Shown here in pieces: positions 18,109-25,903 of a DNA stretch of 64,000 bases. The stretch is taken from assembly GCA_963708775.1 (NCBI GenBank), contig CAVPTI010000001.1:1-64000 (forward strand), written 5' to 3'. The DNA is from JAGVSR01 sp963708775. Its GTDB lineage: Bacteria; Pseudomonadota; Alphaproteobacteria; Rhizobiales; Hyphomicrobiaceae. The position numbers and the translations under genes were made by a program. Each line of letters begins with the position of its first letter. Within the stretch, counting starts at the first letter, position 1. The notes under the pieces were generated by a model, which worked only from the letters and a program-made list of their open reading frames with translations, was not told where the DNA came from and did no database searches.

Positions 18109-18130
18109 GTTAATTAACTATTGGTTATAT
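18109..18130 (-). promoter_or_regulatory. Candidate ArsR operator/promoter
   Basis: An AT-rich patch 12 bp upstream of the regulator start contains a perfect 10-bp palindrome GTTAATTAAC (18109-18118) overlapping a TAAC-N5-GTTA inverted repeat. Such sites are typical of autoregulated ArsR/AHSA1 operons. It is the only strongly AT-rich block in this neighbourhood. Confidence 0.5.
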
Positions 18131-18185
18131 ACGAGTGATGAGGAAGTGCGTCAAGGCGGGAGCCGCAGCAAAGTTCTTAGGGAAG

Positions 18186-19250
18186 CTAGGCCGTGGCGTT
18201 GCGCAGGAGCCAGAGGTGACGGACGGCGATGGCGAGTACGACAGCGGCAAATCCCTGGTGCGCGATGCCCAGGCCGATCGGGACCGCATGGAGAAGGGTG
18301 ATGATGCCGAGCGTCATCTGCGCGAGCAGTCCGCATCCGAGCAAGATCGCCGACGCGCGGATGGTGTCGCCGACGCCGGAGCGTAGGATCGAAATGCAGT
18401 GCCAAACACCGAGCGCGACGACGATGTAGGCGAGGAGGCGGTGGTTGAACTGCACAGTGGTTGCATTCTCGACGAAGTTCACAAGCCATGGGGACATCGC
18501 GAAGAGATCGTCGGGAATCCACTGGCCGTTCATGAGCGGCCAGGTGTTGTAGGCGAGGCCCGCCTTCAAGCCGGCGACGAACGCGCCGAGTGCGACCTGG
18601 GCATAGACCATCACCACAATCATCAGAGCGATCGTGCCGGCGTTTGCAGGTAATTCCCCCGCGCGCAGCCAAACACGCTCGTCATTCAGATCCATGGCAA
18701 GCCAGACCAGCAGGCCCAGGATGAGAAACGCGACGGAAAGATGAAGGGCGAGGCGGTAGTGGCTGACGTCCACGCGATCGACGAGGCCGGAGGAGACCAT
18801 GTACCAGCCGATCGCGCCTTGCACGCCGCCCAGCGCAAGCACGCCGAGGTACTTCGGCAGCGCGCCCGGGCGGAGCATGCCGCGCCAAGCGAAAAACGCG
18901 AGCGGCACAGCAAAGGCGAGGCCGATGATGCGCCCGAGGAAGCGATGGCCCCATTCCCACCAGTAGATGAACTTGAACTCGTCGAGCGACATGCCCTTGT
19001 TGACGAGATGATATTCTGGGATCTGGCGGTACTTCTCGAGCGCTTCGAGCCAATGGGCCTCCGTGAGCGGCGGGATCGCGCCGAGAATGGGCTTCCACTC
19101 CGTGATCGAGAGACCGCTGTCGGTGAGACGCGTGGCGCCACCGACCACGATCATGCACAGAACGAGAAATGCGACCGACAGAAGCCAGGCTTGAACTGCC
19201 CGGTCTGCATACGTGTGCTCTGCCGTCATGGTCGCCTGCACCATTCTCAT
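18186..19250 (-). CDS. ctaA: Heme A synthase (COX15/CtaA family)
   Basis: Inner-membrane enzyme that oxidises heme O to heme A for cytochrome oxidase. The 354-residue protein has eight hydrophobic helices in two four-helix halves. Type 2 (COX15-like) motifs are visible: GGATRLTDSGLSITEWKPI, FKFIYWWEWGHRFLGR with its histidine, the HYRLALHLSVAF helix, AYNTWPLMNGQWIP and FNHRLLAY, plus the final HQGFAA histidine. The start at 19250 gives MRMVQATMTAEH; an ATG seven codons later is equally possible. It is divergent from a DUF2842 gene, a common neighbour in this group. No ctaB or cox genes are in the window. Confidence 0.94.
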   Translation of the reverse strand: MRMVQATMTAEHTYADRAVQAWLLSVAFLVLCMIVVGGATRLTDSGLSITEWKPILGAIPPLTEAHWLEALEKYRQIPEYHLVNKGMSLDEFKFIYWWEWGHRFLGRIIGLAFAVPLAFFAWRGMLRPGALPKYLGVLALGGVQGAIGWYMVSSGLVDRVDVSHYRLALHLSVAFLILGLLVWLAMDLNDERVWLRAGELPANAGTIALMIVVMVYAQVALGAFVAGLKAGLAYNTWPLMNGQWIPDDLFAMSPWLVNFVENATTVQFNHRLLAYIVVALGVWHCISILRSGVGDTIRASAILLGCGLLAQMTLGIITLLHAVPIGLGIAHQGFAAVVLAIAVRHLWLLRNATA

Positions 19251-19364
19251 TCCCCCGGCTTGACTCCGCTTGAGCTTCTGATAGCCGCTTCAGCCGGTGT
19301 CCGGCAATGCGAACCATCGGCGGCATCATCGTCGTTCAATCTTTTCCTCCAGCCAGGACTGCGC

Positions 19365-19568
19365 ATGCCCCCTCGTACTCGCAAGCTTGTCGGCGCAATC
19401 CTGCTGCTGATCGTGATCGCCATCTATTCGCTGCTGGCCATGGCTGCCGCGATCATTTTGCAGGTCAACGAGGCGAACAAGACCGTGGAGTTGATCTACT
19501 ACGTCGCGGCCGGCCTGCTCTGGGTCTTACCGGCCGGATGGATCATCAAATGGATGCAGAAGTCGTAA
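19365..19568 (+). CDS. DUF2842 small membrane protein
   Basis: A 67-residue protein with two membrane helices: KLVGAILLLIVIAIYSLLAM near residues 7-26 and VELIYYVAAGLLWVLPAGWI near 42-60, ending IKWMQKS. The pattern RKL-G..., YSLLAMAA and YY-AG-LWVLPAG-I-WM is that of the DUF2842 family of alphaproteobacteria. Function unknown. Start at MPPRTRK; the frame is open much further upstream but that region overlaps ctaA and has no family similarity. Probably monocistronic, divergent from ctaA. Confidence 0.85.
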   Translation: MPPRTRKLVGAILLLIVIAIYSLLAMAAAIILQVNEANKTVELIYYVAAGLLWVLPAGWIIKWMQKS

Positions 19569-19581
19569 TCCGGCCGATGGT

Positions 19582-19704
19582 TCAGGCCGCCGCGGGCGCA
19601 CCCGTCAGGCGTTTGACGGCATCGCGCAACGCGAAGGGCGCGCCGGACATGAGCACCTTTACAAAGCGCGTATCCTGATAGTCGCCGTTGAGCGATACCC
19701 GCGG
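19582..19704 (-). pseudogene. Orphan coding-like fragment, no start codon
   Basis: A 40-codon open stretch directly after a TAA, ending at a TGA at 19584-19582. The peptide (NGDYQDTRFVKVLMSG..., ...ALRDAVKRLTG) looks like the well-packed C-terminus of a real protein, yet no usable start lies in frame. It follows the kinase-like gene on the same strand. It may be the decayed 3' end of a lost gene or the tail of its neighbour displaced by more than one base error. I could not resolve which, and I do not recognise the family. Confidence 0.35.
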
Positions 19705-19717
19705 TTAAAGGAGCTGT

Positions 19718-20533
19718 TCAGCTCGCTGCCACGGCTGGCGTGCCGCGGCCTGTTCTGATGATCCGCTGGCCTGTCGCCGCGACCACCTGGCGGTCATAGC
19801 GTACAAGATCAATCTCGGCGACTTCGAAGCCCAGATAGCTGCCGGGCGGGTTGCGGAGGACAGAACCGACACGGCCGGGATCGGCGACGAGAACACCGCA
19901 ATCAATTCGGCCTTCGATAACTTCGAAGAAGTTGCGGGCAGGCTCATTGCGCCCGGCGACAATCACCTGGTCATACGCTTCGTCCAACGCATCGAGCACG
20001 AGATTGAGACGATCGGGATCAAGCGCAAATGGATCGCCATTGTCGAACGCGCCTGCGCCGATGACATGCGCCTCGCTGCCCGGAATTCGACGGATGATCT
20101 GCTCGAAGGTTGCTCCGCCGTTCAAGAGTTCTGCAACGCCTGGACCGGGTGGAAGCGACAGGGCATGGGCAATGCCATCACCTTCCGGAGCCCAATCCAG
20201 GAGGATGACGCTCTGGCCAAGTTCGGTGAGAGCCTTCGCCAATTCGATGGCGTGGCTGCTGATGCCCATCATGTCTGTTTCACCCGCAACGAGCGTGCGG
20301 TAGCCGCCGCCGTCGGCTTGCGTGCACACGCGGCGCGCGAGCGCACCGATGGTGCTGACGCGAACGACATCAACGTCGATCGGTCGCGCCGGATCTTGTG
20401 ACTCGGTTAACAGCTCAGTGTCAGGTGCCGTGTCGCGCACGGAGCTGGCCGGCGCCGGCCCGAAGTCAGGTCGATCTTCAATCTCATCAGCGACGCCAAT
20501 ATGGTGGCGCGCAGTGGATCGCGGCATCGTCAT
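19718..20533 (-). CDS. BY-kinase/ParA-like polysaccharide protein with degenerate P-loop
   Basis: A 271-residue protein resembling the cytoplasmic tyrosine-kinase domain of ExoP/Wzc-type chain-length regulators. The fold order is recognisable: YRTLVAGETDMMGISSHAIELAKALTELG where Walker A should be, VILLDWAPEGDGI in place of the Walker A' LLVDADLR, GVAELLNGGATFEQII (normally the SD-L-G segment) and YDQVIVAG for Walker B. The lysine of the P-loop (GKT/S) and the Walker acidic residues are absent or replaced, and the C-terminus lacks a tyrosine cluster. It therefore probably does not bind ATP normally. Its start overlaps the stop of the mini-Wzz gene by ATGA. A regulatory pseudo-kinase in exopolysaccharide assembly is my inference. 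Confidence 0.6.
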   Translation of the reverse strand: MTMPRSTARHHIGVADEIEDRPDFGPAPASSVRDTAPDTELLTESQDPARPIDVDVVRVSTIGALARRVCTQADGGGYRTLVAGETDMMGISSHAIELAKALTELGQSVILLDWAPEGDGIAHALSLPPGPGVAELLNGGATFEQIIRRIPGSEAHVIGAGAFDNGDPFALDPDRLNLVLDALDEAYDQVIVAGRNEPARNFFEVIEGRIDCGVLVADPGRVGSVLRNPPGSYLGFEVAEIDLVRYDRQVVAATGQRIIRTGRGTPAVAAS

Positions 20534-20886
20534 ATCGGACGCGGGAGCAAGGCTCGGTTCGGCGCGCGTCGCCGGGCGGCCCTTTGCTGTCGGCTTTGCG
20601 CTGGTGCCGTTTCGGGCCGCGCGCCGGCAAGCAGGGCGCGCGTGATCGTGACGGCAAGCCCCAGCAATAGGGTGGCGAATGCGGCGAGCGCCGGCAACTG
20701 AAACGGATCGACCATACCTTTCGCCGAGACGACAAGCCCAGCTTCGGATTGGTACGCCACGAGCGTGAGACCAACGAACGTCAGCGCACCGACCAAGGCG
20801 GAAAATACAAGGAGCCGCGGCACGCGCTGCTTGATGGCGCCGATGACGGCGCTCAGATCGATATTGTCGGGCGAGGCATTGGACAT
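20530..20886 (-). CDS. Reduced Wzz-like two-helix membrane protein
   Basis: A 118-residue protein with the layout of a polysaccharide co-polymerase stripped of its periplasmic domain. MSNASPDNIDLSAVIGAIKQRVPRLL followed by TM1 (LVFSALVGALTFVGLTLV) is a normal Wzz start, and YQSEAGLVV resembles its first periplasmic strand. TM2 (PALAAFATLLLGLAVTI) follows only about 20 residues later, whereas usual members have 200 or more residues there. A basic cytoplasmic tail ends the protein. It is translationally coupled to the kinase-like gene and divergent from the sugar transferase gene. Either a genuine minimal form or the result of an internal deletion. Confidence 0.6.
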   Translation of the reverse strand: MSNASPDNIDLSAVIGAIKQRVPRLLVFSALVGALTFVGLTLVAYQSEAGLVVSAKGMVDPFQLPALAAFATLLLGLAVTITRALLAGARPETAPAQSRQQRAARRRAPNRALLPRPI

Positions 20887-21266
20887 GACGTGCTTAGACC
20901 GCAAATGATGACCGCCCGCGTCCGGGACGATTTGGAGCTGATTAGAGCGGTACAGCGGTAAGTAATCTCTTAATCGTGCCGGAAATAGACAGCCGGTGAG
21001 CGTTTATTAACCTCGGCTGGATACACCACTACCGTTTGTCGTCGTGCCAACGGACGTTTCCTTTCGCCCGCAGGGAGAAGGTTGAAAATCCACCGGTCGC
21101 TAGAGGTTTGAGTTTAGCTGAGGCCCAATACGACGCAGCATCTGCGCGTTAAGACTTTGTTTACCGCTCGGACGACGGCGGGTCCTTAAGCGGGAGCATA
21201 TTTCATGAGTGGCACGCTGGATGCGTGGGAAGCGGCAATCGCAATGTCGCATCTCAGGTCCTCCTT
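20887..21266. other. Divergent intergenic region of the polysaccharide locus
   Basis: 380 bp between the mini-Wzz start and the sugar transferase start. It contains AT-richer stretches (20938-20975 and 21001-21012, with TTATTAACC) that probably carry the promoters of both directions. I see no gene or hairpin. Confidence 0.45.
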
Positions 21267-22752
21267 ATGTCCGCAGCCGCCCTCATCGAAATCCCCCGCC
21301 TGCCGCCGCTGAGTGCCGGCTGGCGCTCCGACGAGGGTTCACTTGTCTCTCAGCGCGTCGTGACCGGAGCGGTTCGGATCATGGATGGCGCGATCGTGGC
21401 GCTCGTCGGGCTTGCGATCGCGCTCGCATATGTGAGCGAGCCCATCATGACGCGCGATGCGGATTACGCGCTCCTCCTCGCCTTCTCGACCGCCGTGACG
21501 ATCGGCGTCTTTCAATTTCTGCGGCTGTACGATCCGGCCCGGCTTTCTTCTTTCATCGGACAGCTGCCGCGCGTGCTTCTGGGTTGGACAGTCACGCTCG
21601 CCATCATTGGCTCCTGCCTCGTTTTCATGAAGGCTGCGCAGGACTACTCCCGCGTCTGGCTTGCGCTGTGGTACGTCGCCGGCGGCGTCGGTCTGGTGGC
21701 GGGCCGCGCGACACTCACCCACTTGGTGCGCGCATGGGCGCGGGAAGGTCGTCTCTATCGCCGCGCCGTCATCTATGGAGCGGGATCCGTTTCCGAAGAG
21801 GTCATCCGCCATCTTGAAAAGGATTCCAGCGTCGATATTCGCATCTCGGGAATTTTCGACGACCGTGACGAAGACGGACGTGCTCCGCGCGAGATCGCCG
21901 GATATCCACGGCTCGGCGGCCTCGCCGATCTGCTGGCGCTCGGACGCGATAGCCGCATCGATCTCGTCATCGTGGCGCTGCCGGTCTCGGCCGAACACCG
22001 CCTGTCGGAGATCGTAAAGAGACTTTCGGTCCTGCCGGCGGACATCAAGCTGCCCGCGCGCGCGACGTCCATCCGGTTTTCGCCCAAGACGTACAGTCAC
22101 GTCGGCTCGGTCGCGATGATCGACCTCTACGACAAGCCGATCGCCGATTGGGGCGCCGTCTCGAAGTGGATCTTCGACAAGATCGATCGCCGGGTTGGCG
22201 CTCATCCTGCTTGCGCCAGTGATGGCGGCGGTCGCGCTGGCGATCCGCCTTGATAGCCGGGGCCCGGTGCTGTTCAAGCAGAAGCGGTACGGCTTCAACA
22301 ACGAGCTGATCGAGGTCTACAAGTTCCGCTCGATGTATGCCGATCGCTGCGACGCGGCGGCTCCGAGACTTGTGACCAAAGATGATCCGCGCGTGACACA
22401 AGTCGGCCGCTTCATCCGTAAGACAAGCCTCGATGAGTTGCCGCAGCTGTTCAATGTTCTCAAGGGCAACCTGTCACTCGTCGGGCCGCGCCCACATGCG
22501 GTATCCGCCAAGGCCGATGACCGGCTCTACGGCGAGGTCGTCGACGGATACTTCGCCCGGCACAAGGTGAAGCCCGGCATCACGGGGTGGGCGCAGATCA
22601 ACGGCTGGCGCGGCGAGACGGATACGAAAGAGAAGATCCTGAAGCGCGTCGAGCACGATCTTTACTACATCGAGAACTGGTCGGTGCTTTTCGATCTCTA
22701 CATCCTGCTCAAGACGCCGTCGTCTTTGCTCAAGACTGAAAACGCCTACTGA
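21267..22752 (+). CDS. Undecaprenyl-phosphate sugar-phosphate transferase, one frame break
   Basis: Initiates a polysaccharide repeat unit by moving a sugar-1-phosphate (probably glucose) from UDP-sugar to undecaprenyl phosphate in the inner membrane. The N-terminal half has four hydrophobic helices and a CoA-binding-like Rossmann domain (RRAVIYGAGSVSEEVI). The C-terminal catalytic half has LFKQKRYGFNN, YKFRSMYAD, KTSLDELPQLFNVLKGNLSLVGPRPHA and KPGITGWAQINGWRGET, diagnostic of WcaJ/PssY-type enzymes. The frame breaks at a GGG at 22192-22194, and removing one G gives 494 codons, a normal size. Start at MSAAALIEIPR; a GTG/ATG further upstream is less likely. First gene of the plus-strand polysaccharide operon. 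Confidence 0.9.
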
Positions 22753-22898
22753 GACCTGGTTCGACGGTCGTCCAAGCTGCCGGTCCTTTCGAAGGTGGTC
22801 CGGCCGCTGGCGTTTGCTGAAGGGTGCGAGACCGCTTCCATCCGCATTCGGCCTGCCATTTGCAATTTGCTCCAGGACACGCCTCGGAGCCTCTATTC

Positions 22899-24155
22899 AT
22901 GACTGTTGCGGCACATCATTTCCCGTATCTGGACGGTTCTGCGTCGGGCCGCGCATCCGCTTCTGGCAAGAGTGCCGTGCATGTTCTCGCGTTGTCGGCC
23001 GTATGGCTGACTTTCGCTGCGGGCGGCGTGGTCTTCTCTGAGCCCGCGCCGGTCGACGTCCTCTCGGCAGGGCTCTTGATCCTGCTGCCAGTGGTCGGCC
23101 TCGTCCTCGTCTCGCCGCTGCTTCTTACCTATCTCAGCATCTGGCTCGTGGCGGCGGCAGGCGCCTACCTTGCTTCGACGATGTCGCGCGATATGGCCGA
23201 CTCGCTGACGCATACGTCCGTTTCACTGTTCCTTTATCTCGTCTCGTTCGTGATCGCGGCCTTCGTTGCAAGGCGGCCGATCGCACACACCCGGCTCATC
23301 CTATCGGCATGGATGTTTGCCGCCCTAGTTGCCGCCGGTGCGGGATTGGCCGGCTACACACATGCGCTGCCGGGCGCCTACGAGATGTTCACGAAGTTTG
23401 ATCGTGTCGCCGGCACCTTCAAAGATCCTAACGTGTTCGGCCCCTTCCTGGTGCCGCCATTTCTCTATTGCTTGCATCTGGCGATCACGCGGACGCCGAT
23501 GCGCGCTCTGGTGCCGCTTTTGGGAGCTGGATTTTTTGCGCTTGCTGTCCTGTTGAGTTTCTCCCGCGGCGCATGGGTGAACCTTGCGCTCGCTGCCGGT
23601 CTCTACGTCTGGCTCGCATTCGTCACGGCACCTGGGCACGGACAGCGCGTGCGTATCCTTGCCTTGTCGGCGATCGGGGCGCTGATCGCGGCAGGCGCTG
23701 TGCTGGTCGCGCTTCAATTCGATAACGTCGCAAGTCTGCTATCGCAGCGTGCAAGCCTGACCCAGAGTTATGATGTCGGTCCCGAAGGTCGCTTTGGTGG
23801 GCAGGAGAAGGCGGTCGATCTTATTCTCTCCAACCCGTTCGGCATCGGCGCACAACAGTTCACTCCGGTTTATCATCATGAGGAAGTGCACAACGTCTTT
23901 CTCAGTATCGTGCTCAACGCAGGCTGGATCGGCGGCGGGGCGTATTGGATCATCGTCGGGCTGACGCTTGTCCTCGGGTTTCGGCATGCCATGCAAGCCA
24001 CTGCTTGGCGGCCCCTTTTCATCATTGCGTATTCCGCTTTCGTCGCAACGGTGCTGGAAGGCTGGATCATCGACAGCGACCACTGGCGCAGCTTCTATAC
24101 TCTCATGGCAATCATTTGGGGTTTGATGGCTGCTCCGCGGGAGGGCGCGGCATGA
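22899..24155 (+). CDS. O-antigen ligase/polymerase family membrane protein
   Basis: A 418-residue inner-membrane protein with about ten to eleven hydrophobic helices. Features of the Wzy_C family are visible: the large periplasmic loop with YDVGPEGRFGGQEKAVDLILSNPFGIGAQQF and the following HHEEVHNVFLSIVLNAGWIGG motif, which carries the conserved histidine. In this context it most likely polymerises or transfers the repeat units of the local exopolysaccharide. The start MTVAAHHFPY was chosen because upstream in-frame codons have no hydrophobic character. The stop overlaps the next start by ATGA. Polymerase versus ligase cannot be decided from sequence. Confidence 0.85.
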   Translation: MTVAAHHFPYLDGSASGRASASGKSAVHVLALSAVWLTFAAGGVVFSEPAPVDVLSAGLLILLPVVGLVLVSPLLLTYLSIWLVAAAGAYLASTMSRDMADSLTHTSVSLFLYLVSFVIAAFVARRPIAHTRLILSAWMFAALVAAGAGLAGYTHALPGAYEMFTKFDRVAGTFKDPNVFGPFLVPPFLYCLHLAITRTPMRALVPLLGAGFFALAVLLSFSRGAWVNLALAAGLYVWLAFVTAPGHGQRVRILALSAIGALIAAGAVLVALQFDNVASLLSQRASLTQSYDVGPEGRFGGQEKAVDLILSNPFGIGAQQFTPVYHHEEVHNVFLSIVLNAGWIGGGAYWIIVGLTLVLGFRHAMQATAWRPLFIIAYSAFVATVLEGWIIDSDHWRSFYTLMAIIWGLMAAPREGAA

Positions 24156-24622
24156 AACTGCGACAGACAGAGGCCGTGCGTCTCGTGTGGCCACAATTCA
24201 ACCGGCGCAAAGTGCGGATTTTCCGCTCGCGAGATGGCGTTGCGACGTTGAAGCGGAGGGCTTTCATTCGTGCCGCGTCACTGTGGGCCACACCGCTCAA
24301 TGCAGTCGCACTCGGTCTGTCTCTGATCTTGCTGTTTGCGGGAGAGACGAGAGCGGCCCTGCCCTGCATCGCGGGTTTTGGAATACTCGCCTTGATCCTT
24401 CAAAAAGGTGCTGAGGCACCGAAGCGCCGGCGGGAGAGACGCATCATTGGCGACGTGCGACCGCTGTTGCTCAGCGGCGCTGTTCAACTGCCGGAAACGA
24501 AAAGGGCCGGGCGCATCATTCGCGCCCAACCCAGGATCGTTTTTCCGGATTTGCCACCGGACCGTCCACGGACGCGGATCGCCGAGCGGCGACCGGGTCC
24601 GGATGATGCATATTTCGAGTGA
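24152..24622 (+). CDS. Hypothetical membrane protein coupled to the Wzy-like gene
   Basis: A 156-residue protein I do not recognise. The N-terminal 45 residues are basic (RLVWPQFNRRKVRIFRSRDG), followed by two adjacent hydrophobic helices (about residues 45-80, including ALGLSLILLFAGE and ALPCIAGFGILALIL). The C-terminus is cytoplasmic-looking and rich in Arg and Pro (RRRERRIIGDVRP, PDLPPDRPRTRIAERRPGPDD). It begins with an ATGA overlap on the stop of the polymerase/ligase gene, so it is translated from the same mRNA and probably serves the same polysaccharide. It converges on bfr with 3 bp between stops. Confidence 0.65.
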   Translation: MKLRQTEAVRLVWPQFNRRKVRIFRSRDGVATLKRRAFIRAASLWATPLNAVALGLSLILLFAGETRAALPCIAGFGILALILQKGAEAPKRRRERRIIGDVRPLLLSGAVQLPETKRAGRIIRAQPRIVFPDLPPDRPRTRIAERRPGPDDAYFE

Positions 24623-24625
24623 GCG

Positions 24626-25118
24626 TCAGTCGTCCTTGTCGGCCGAATCCGAGTTGAGCAGGCCGTAGTTCTCGACGCCGATACGTGCGAGCAGGTCCAG
24701 CTGCGTTTCGAGGAAGTCGTGGTGACCCTCCTCGTCCTTCAGCAGATCTTCGAAGATCCCCATGGTCACGTAATCTTCGTGCTTGCGGCAGATGTCGCGG
24801 CCTTTGGCGTATGTTTCGAGGGCGATCTTCTCGCCCTTGAGATCGCATTCCAGTACTTCCTTGATGTTCTCGCCGATCATGAGCGGCGCAACATATTGGA
24901 GATTGGGAAAGCCATCGAGATAGATGATGCGGTCGATGATCTTGTCCGCGTGGACCATCTCTTCGATCGAACTCGGCGCGCTCTTTCTTTGCCAGCTTGG
25001 TGTAGCCCCAGTTGGCGAGCAGGCGGTAGTGCAGCCAGTACTGGTTCACGGCACCAAGCTCGAGCTTGAGGGACTCGTTGAGGATGTCGATGATTTCCTT
25101 GTTGCCCTTGCCCTTCAT
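24626..25118 (-). CDS. bfr: Bacterioferritin, one frame break
   Basis: Iron-storage protein that oxidises and mineralises iron inside a 24-subunit heme-containing shell. The N-terminal part MKGKGNKEIIDILNESLKLELGAVNQYWLHYRLL contains the ferroxidase Glu and Tyr. After a break at an AA at 24971-24972 (extra T on the coding strand) the next frame continues with the expected EEMVHADKIIDRIIYLDGFPNLQ, including the heme-ligand region and ferroxidase EEMVHAD/H, and DEEGHHDFLETQL. Removing one base gives 163 codons, the usual length. It lies downstream of a Bfd-like ferredoxin gene on the same strand. A candidate Irr box is about 110 bp upstream of the start. Confidence 0.93.
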
Positions 25119-25226
25119 GGGGTCGATCTCCTCGATGCTTGTGCGGTTATGGCAATTGATGGACGGCGAGACGCTACGTCAGTTGCGCCGGAGCCTTCAA
25201 CCGGCCCGACGGGTAACGTCTCACAT

Positions 25227-25243
25227 TTTAGAACGATTAAAAA
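25227..25243. promoter_or_regulatory. Candidate Irr box upstream of bfr
   Basis: TTTAGAACGATTAAAAA matches the alphaproteobacterial Irr/ICE pattern TTTAGAA-N3-TTCTAAA perfectly in the left half and at five of seven bases in the right. It overlaps the last codons of bfd and lies about 110 bp before bfr, consistent with Irr control of an iron-storage gene. Confidence 0.4.
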
Positions 25244-25602
25244 GACGAACCGGATGACCCAGTAACTTTTTGGCGAGCGGCCGCGGGCTGCGGCAGGCCG
25301 CGCGGTGTCTCACGCAGTGTACGACTGACCCGGCGCTCGGGTGGAGACATGATTTCCTTCATCCGCGTCTTGGCCGTCGCGCAGGCACACGGGCAAATGA
25401 GCCCACGCTTCTCCAGGTCTTCCATCTTGGCGTAGATGGTTTCAGCAGCCAGCGGGGCACATCCGCAGCACTGCATTTTCTTCTGCAAATGCCGATAGAT
25501 AACACCAGGCGTCGGCAAAGGAGCGTTGGGCTGGCTCATGACCTCGAGCACGGCTTGCTCAAGATCCCGGTCGGTCACATACGCGCATGAACAGACGATC
25601 AT
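25237..25602 (-). CDS. bfd: Bacterioferritin-associated [2Fe-2S] ferredoxin
   Basis: A 121-residue protein whose first 65 residues match Bfd: MIVCSCAYVTDRDLEQAV provides the Cys-x-Cys pair and MQCCGCAPLAAE the C-terminal cysteines for the [2Fe-2S] cluster. In other bacteria Bfd reduces ferritin iron so that it can leave the shell. A second cysteine pair occurs later (GLICPCACATAK), followed by a basic, low-complexity tail (PERRVSRTLRET, PQPAAARQK), making the protein almost twice the usual Bfd length. It precedes bfr on the same strand, separated by 118 bp that carry a possible Irr site. Confidence 0.8.
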   Translation of the reverse strand: MIVCSCAYVTDRDLEQAVLEVMSQPNAPLPTPGVIYRHLQKKMQCCGCAPLAAETIYAKMEDLEKRGLICPCACATAKTRMKEIMSPPERRVSRTLRETPRGLPQPAAARQKVTGSSGSSF

Positions 25603-25903
25603 GGAGACGGCCCTCCATGTGGGGCCGAGAGGTGCGCGATGAACCGCGCGGGCGAAGAAGCACCCTGGGGCGCAAGTGGAAGGGTCACGGGTCGCTCCAA
25701 AACTTGGGGTTCAAGGCCCCACATCGGATAACTCAACCTTCATCAGGTGGGACGGGTGCTGTCAAGCGACCGCTGCGCGCAGGGCCGCTGGTGGCGGCTC
25801 ATCCGACTGTTCTGCCATATCGCGCCCCGCTTATGTGCCGTCTGGAACAGCGCATTTTGCGGACGAAACGTAGCGTCCTTCGCGACAGTGAAGGAGCGTT
25901 GTG
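25603..25903. other. Divergent intergenic region, bfd / esterase
   Basis: About 300 bp, without a gene. A clear Shine-Dalgarno AAGGAG lies at 25891-25896 before the esterase. GGGGCCTTGAACCCCAAG-like complementary stretches around 25705-25727 may fold, but no terminator or known riboswitch is seen. Confidence 0.45.
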
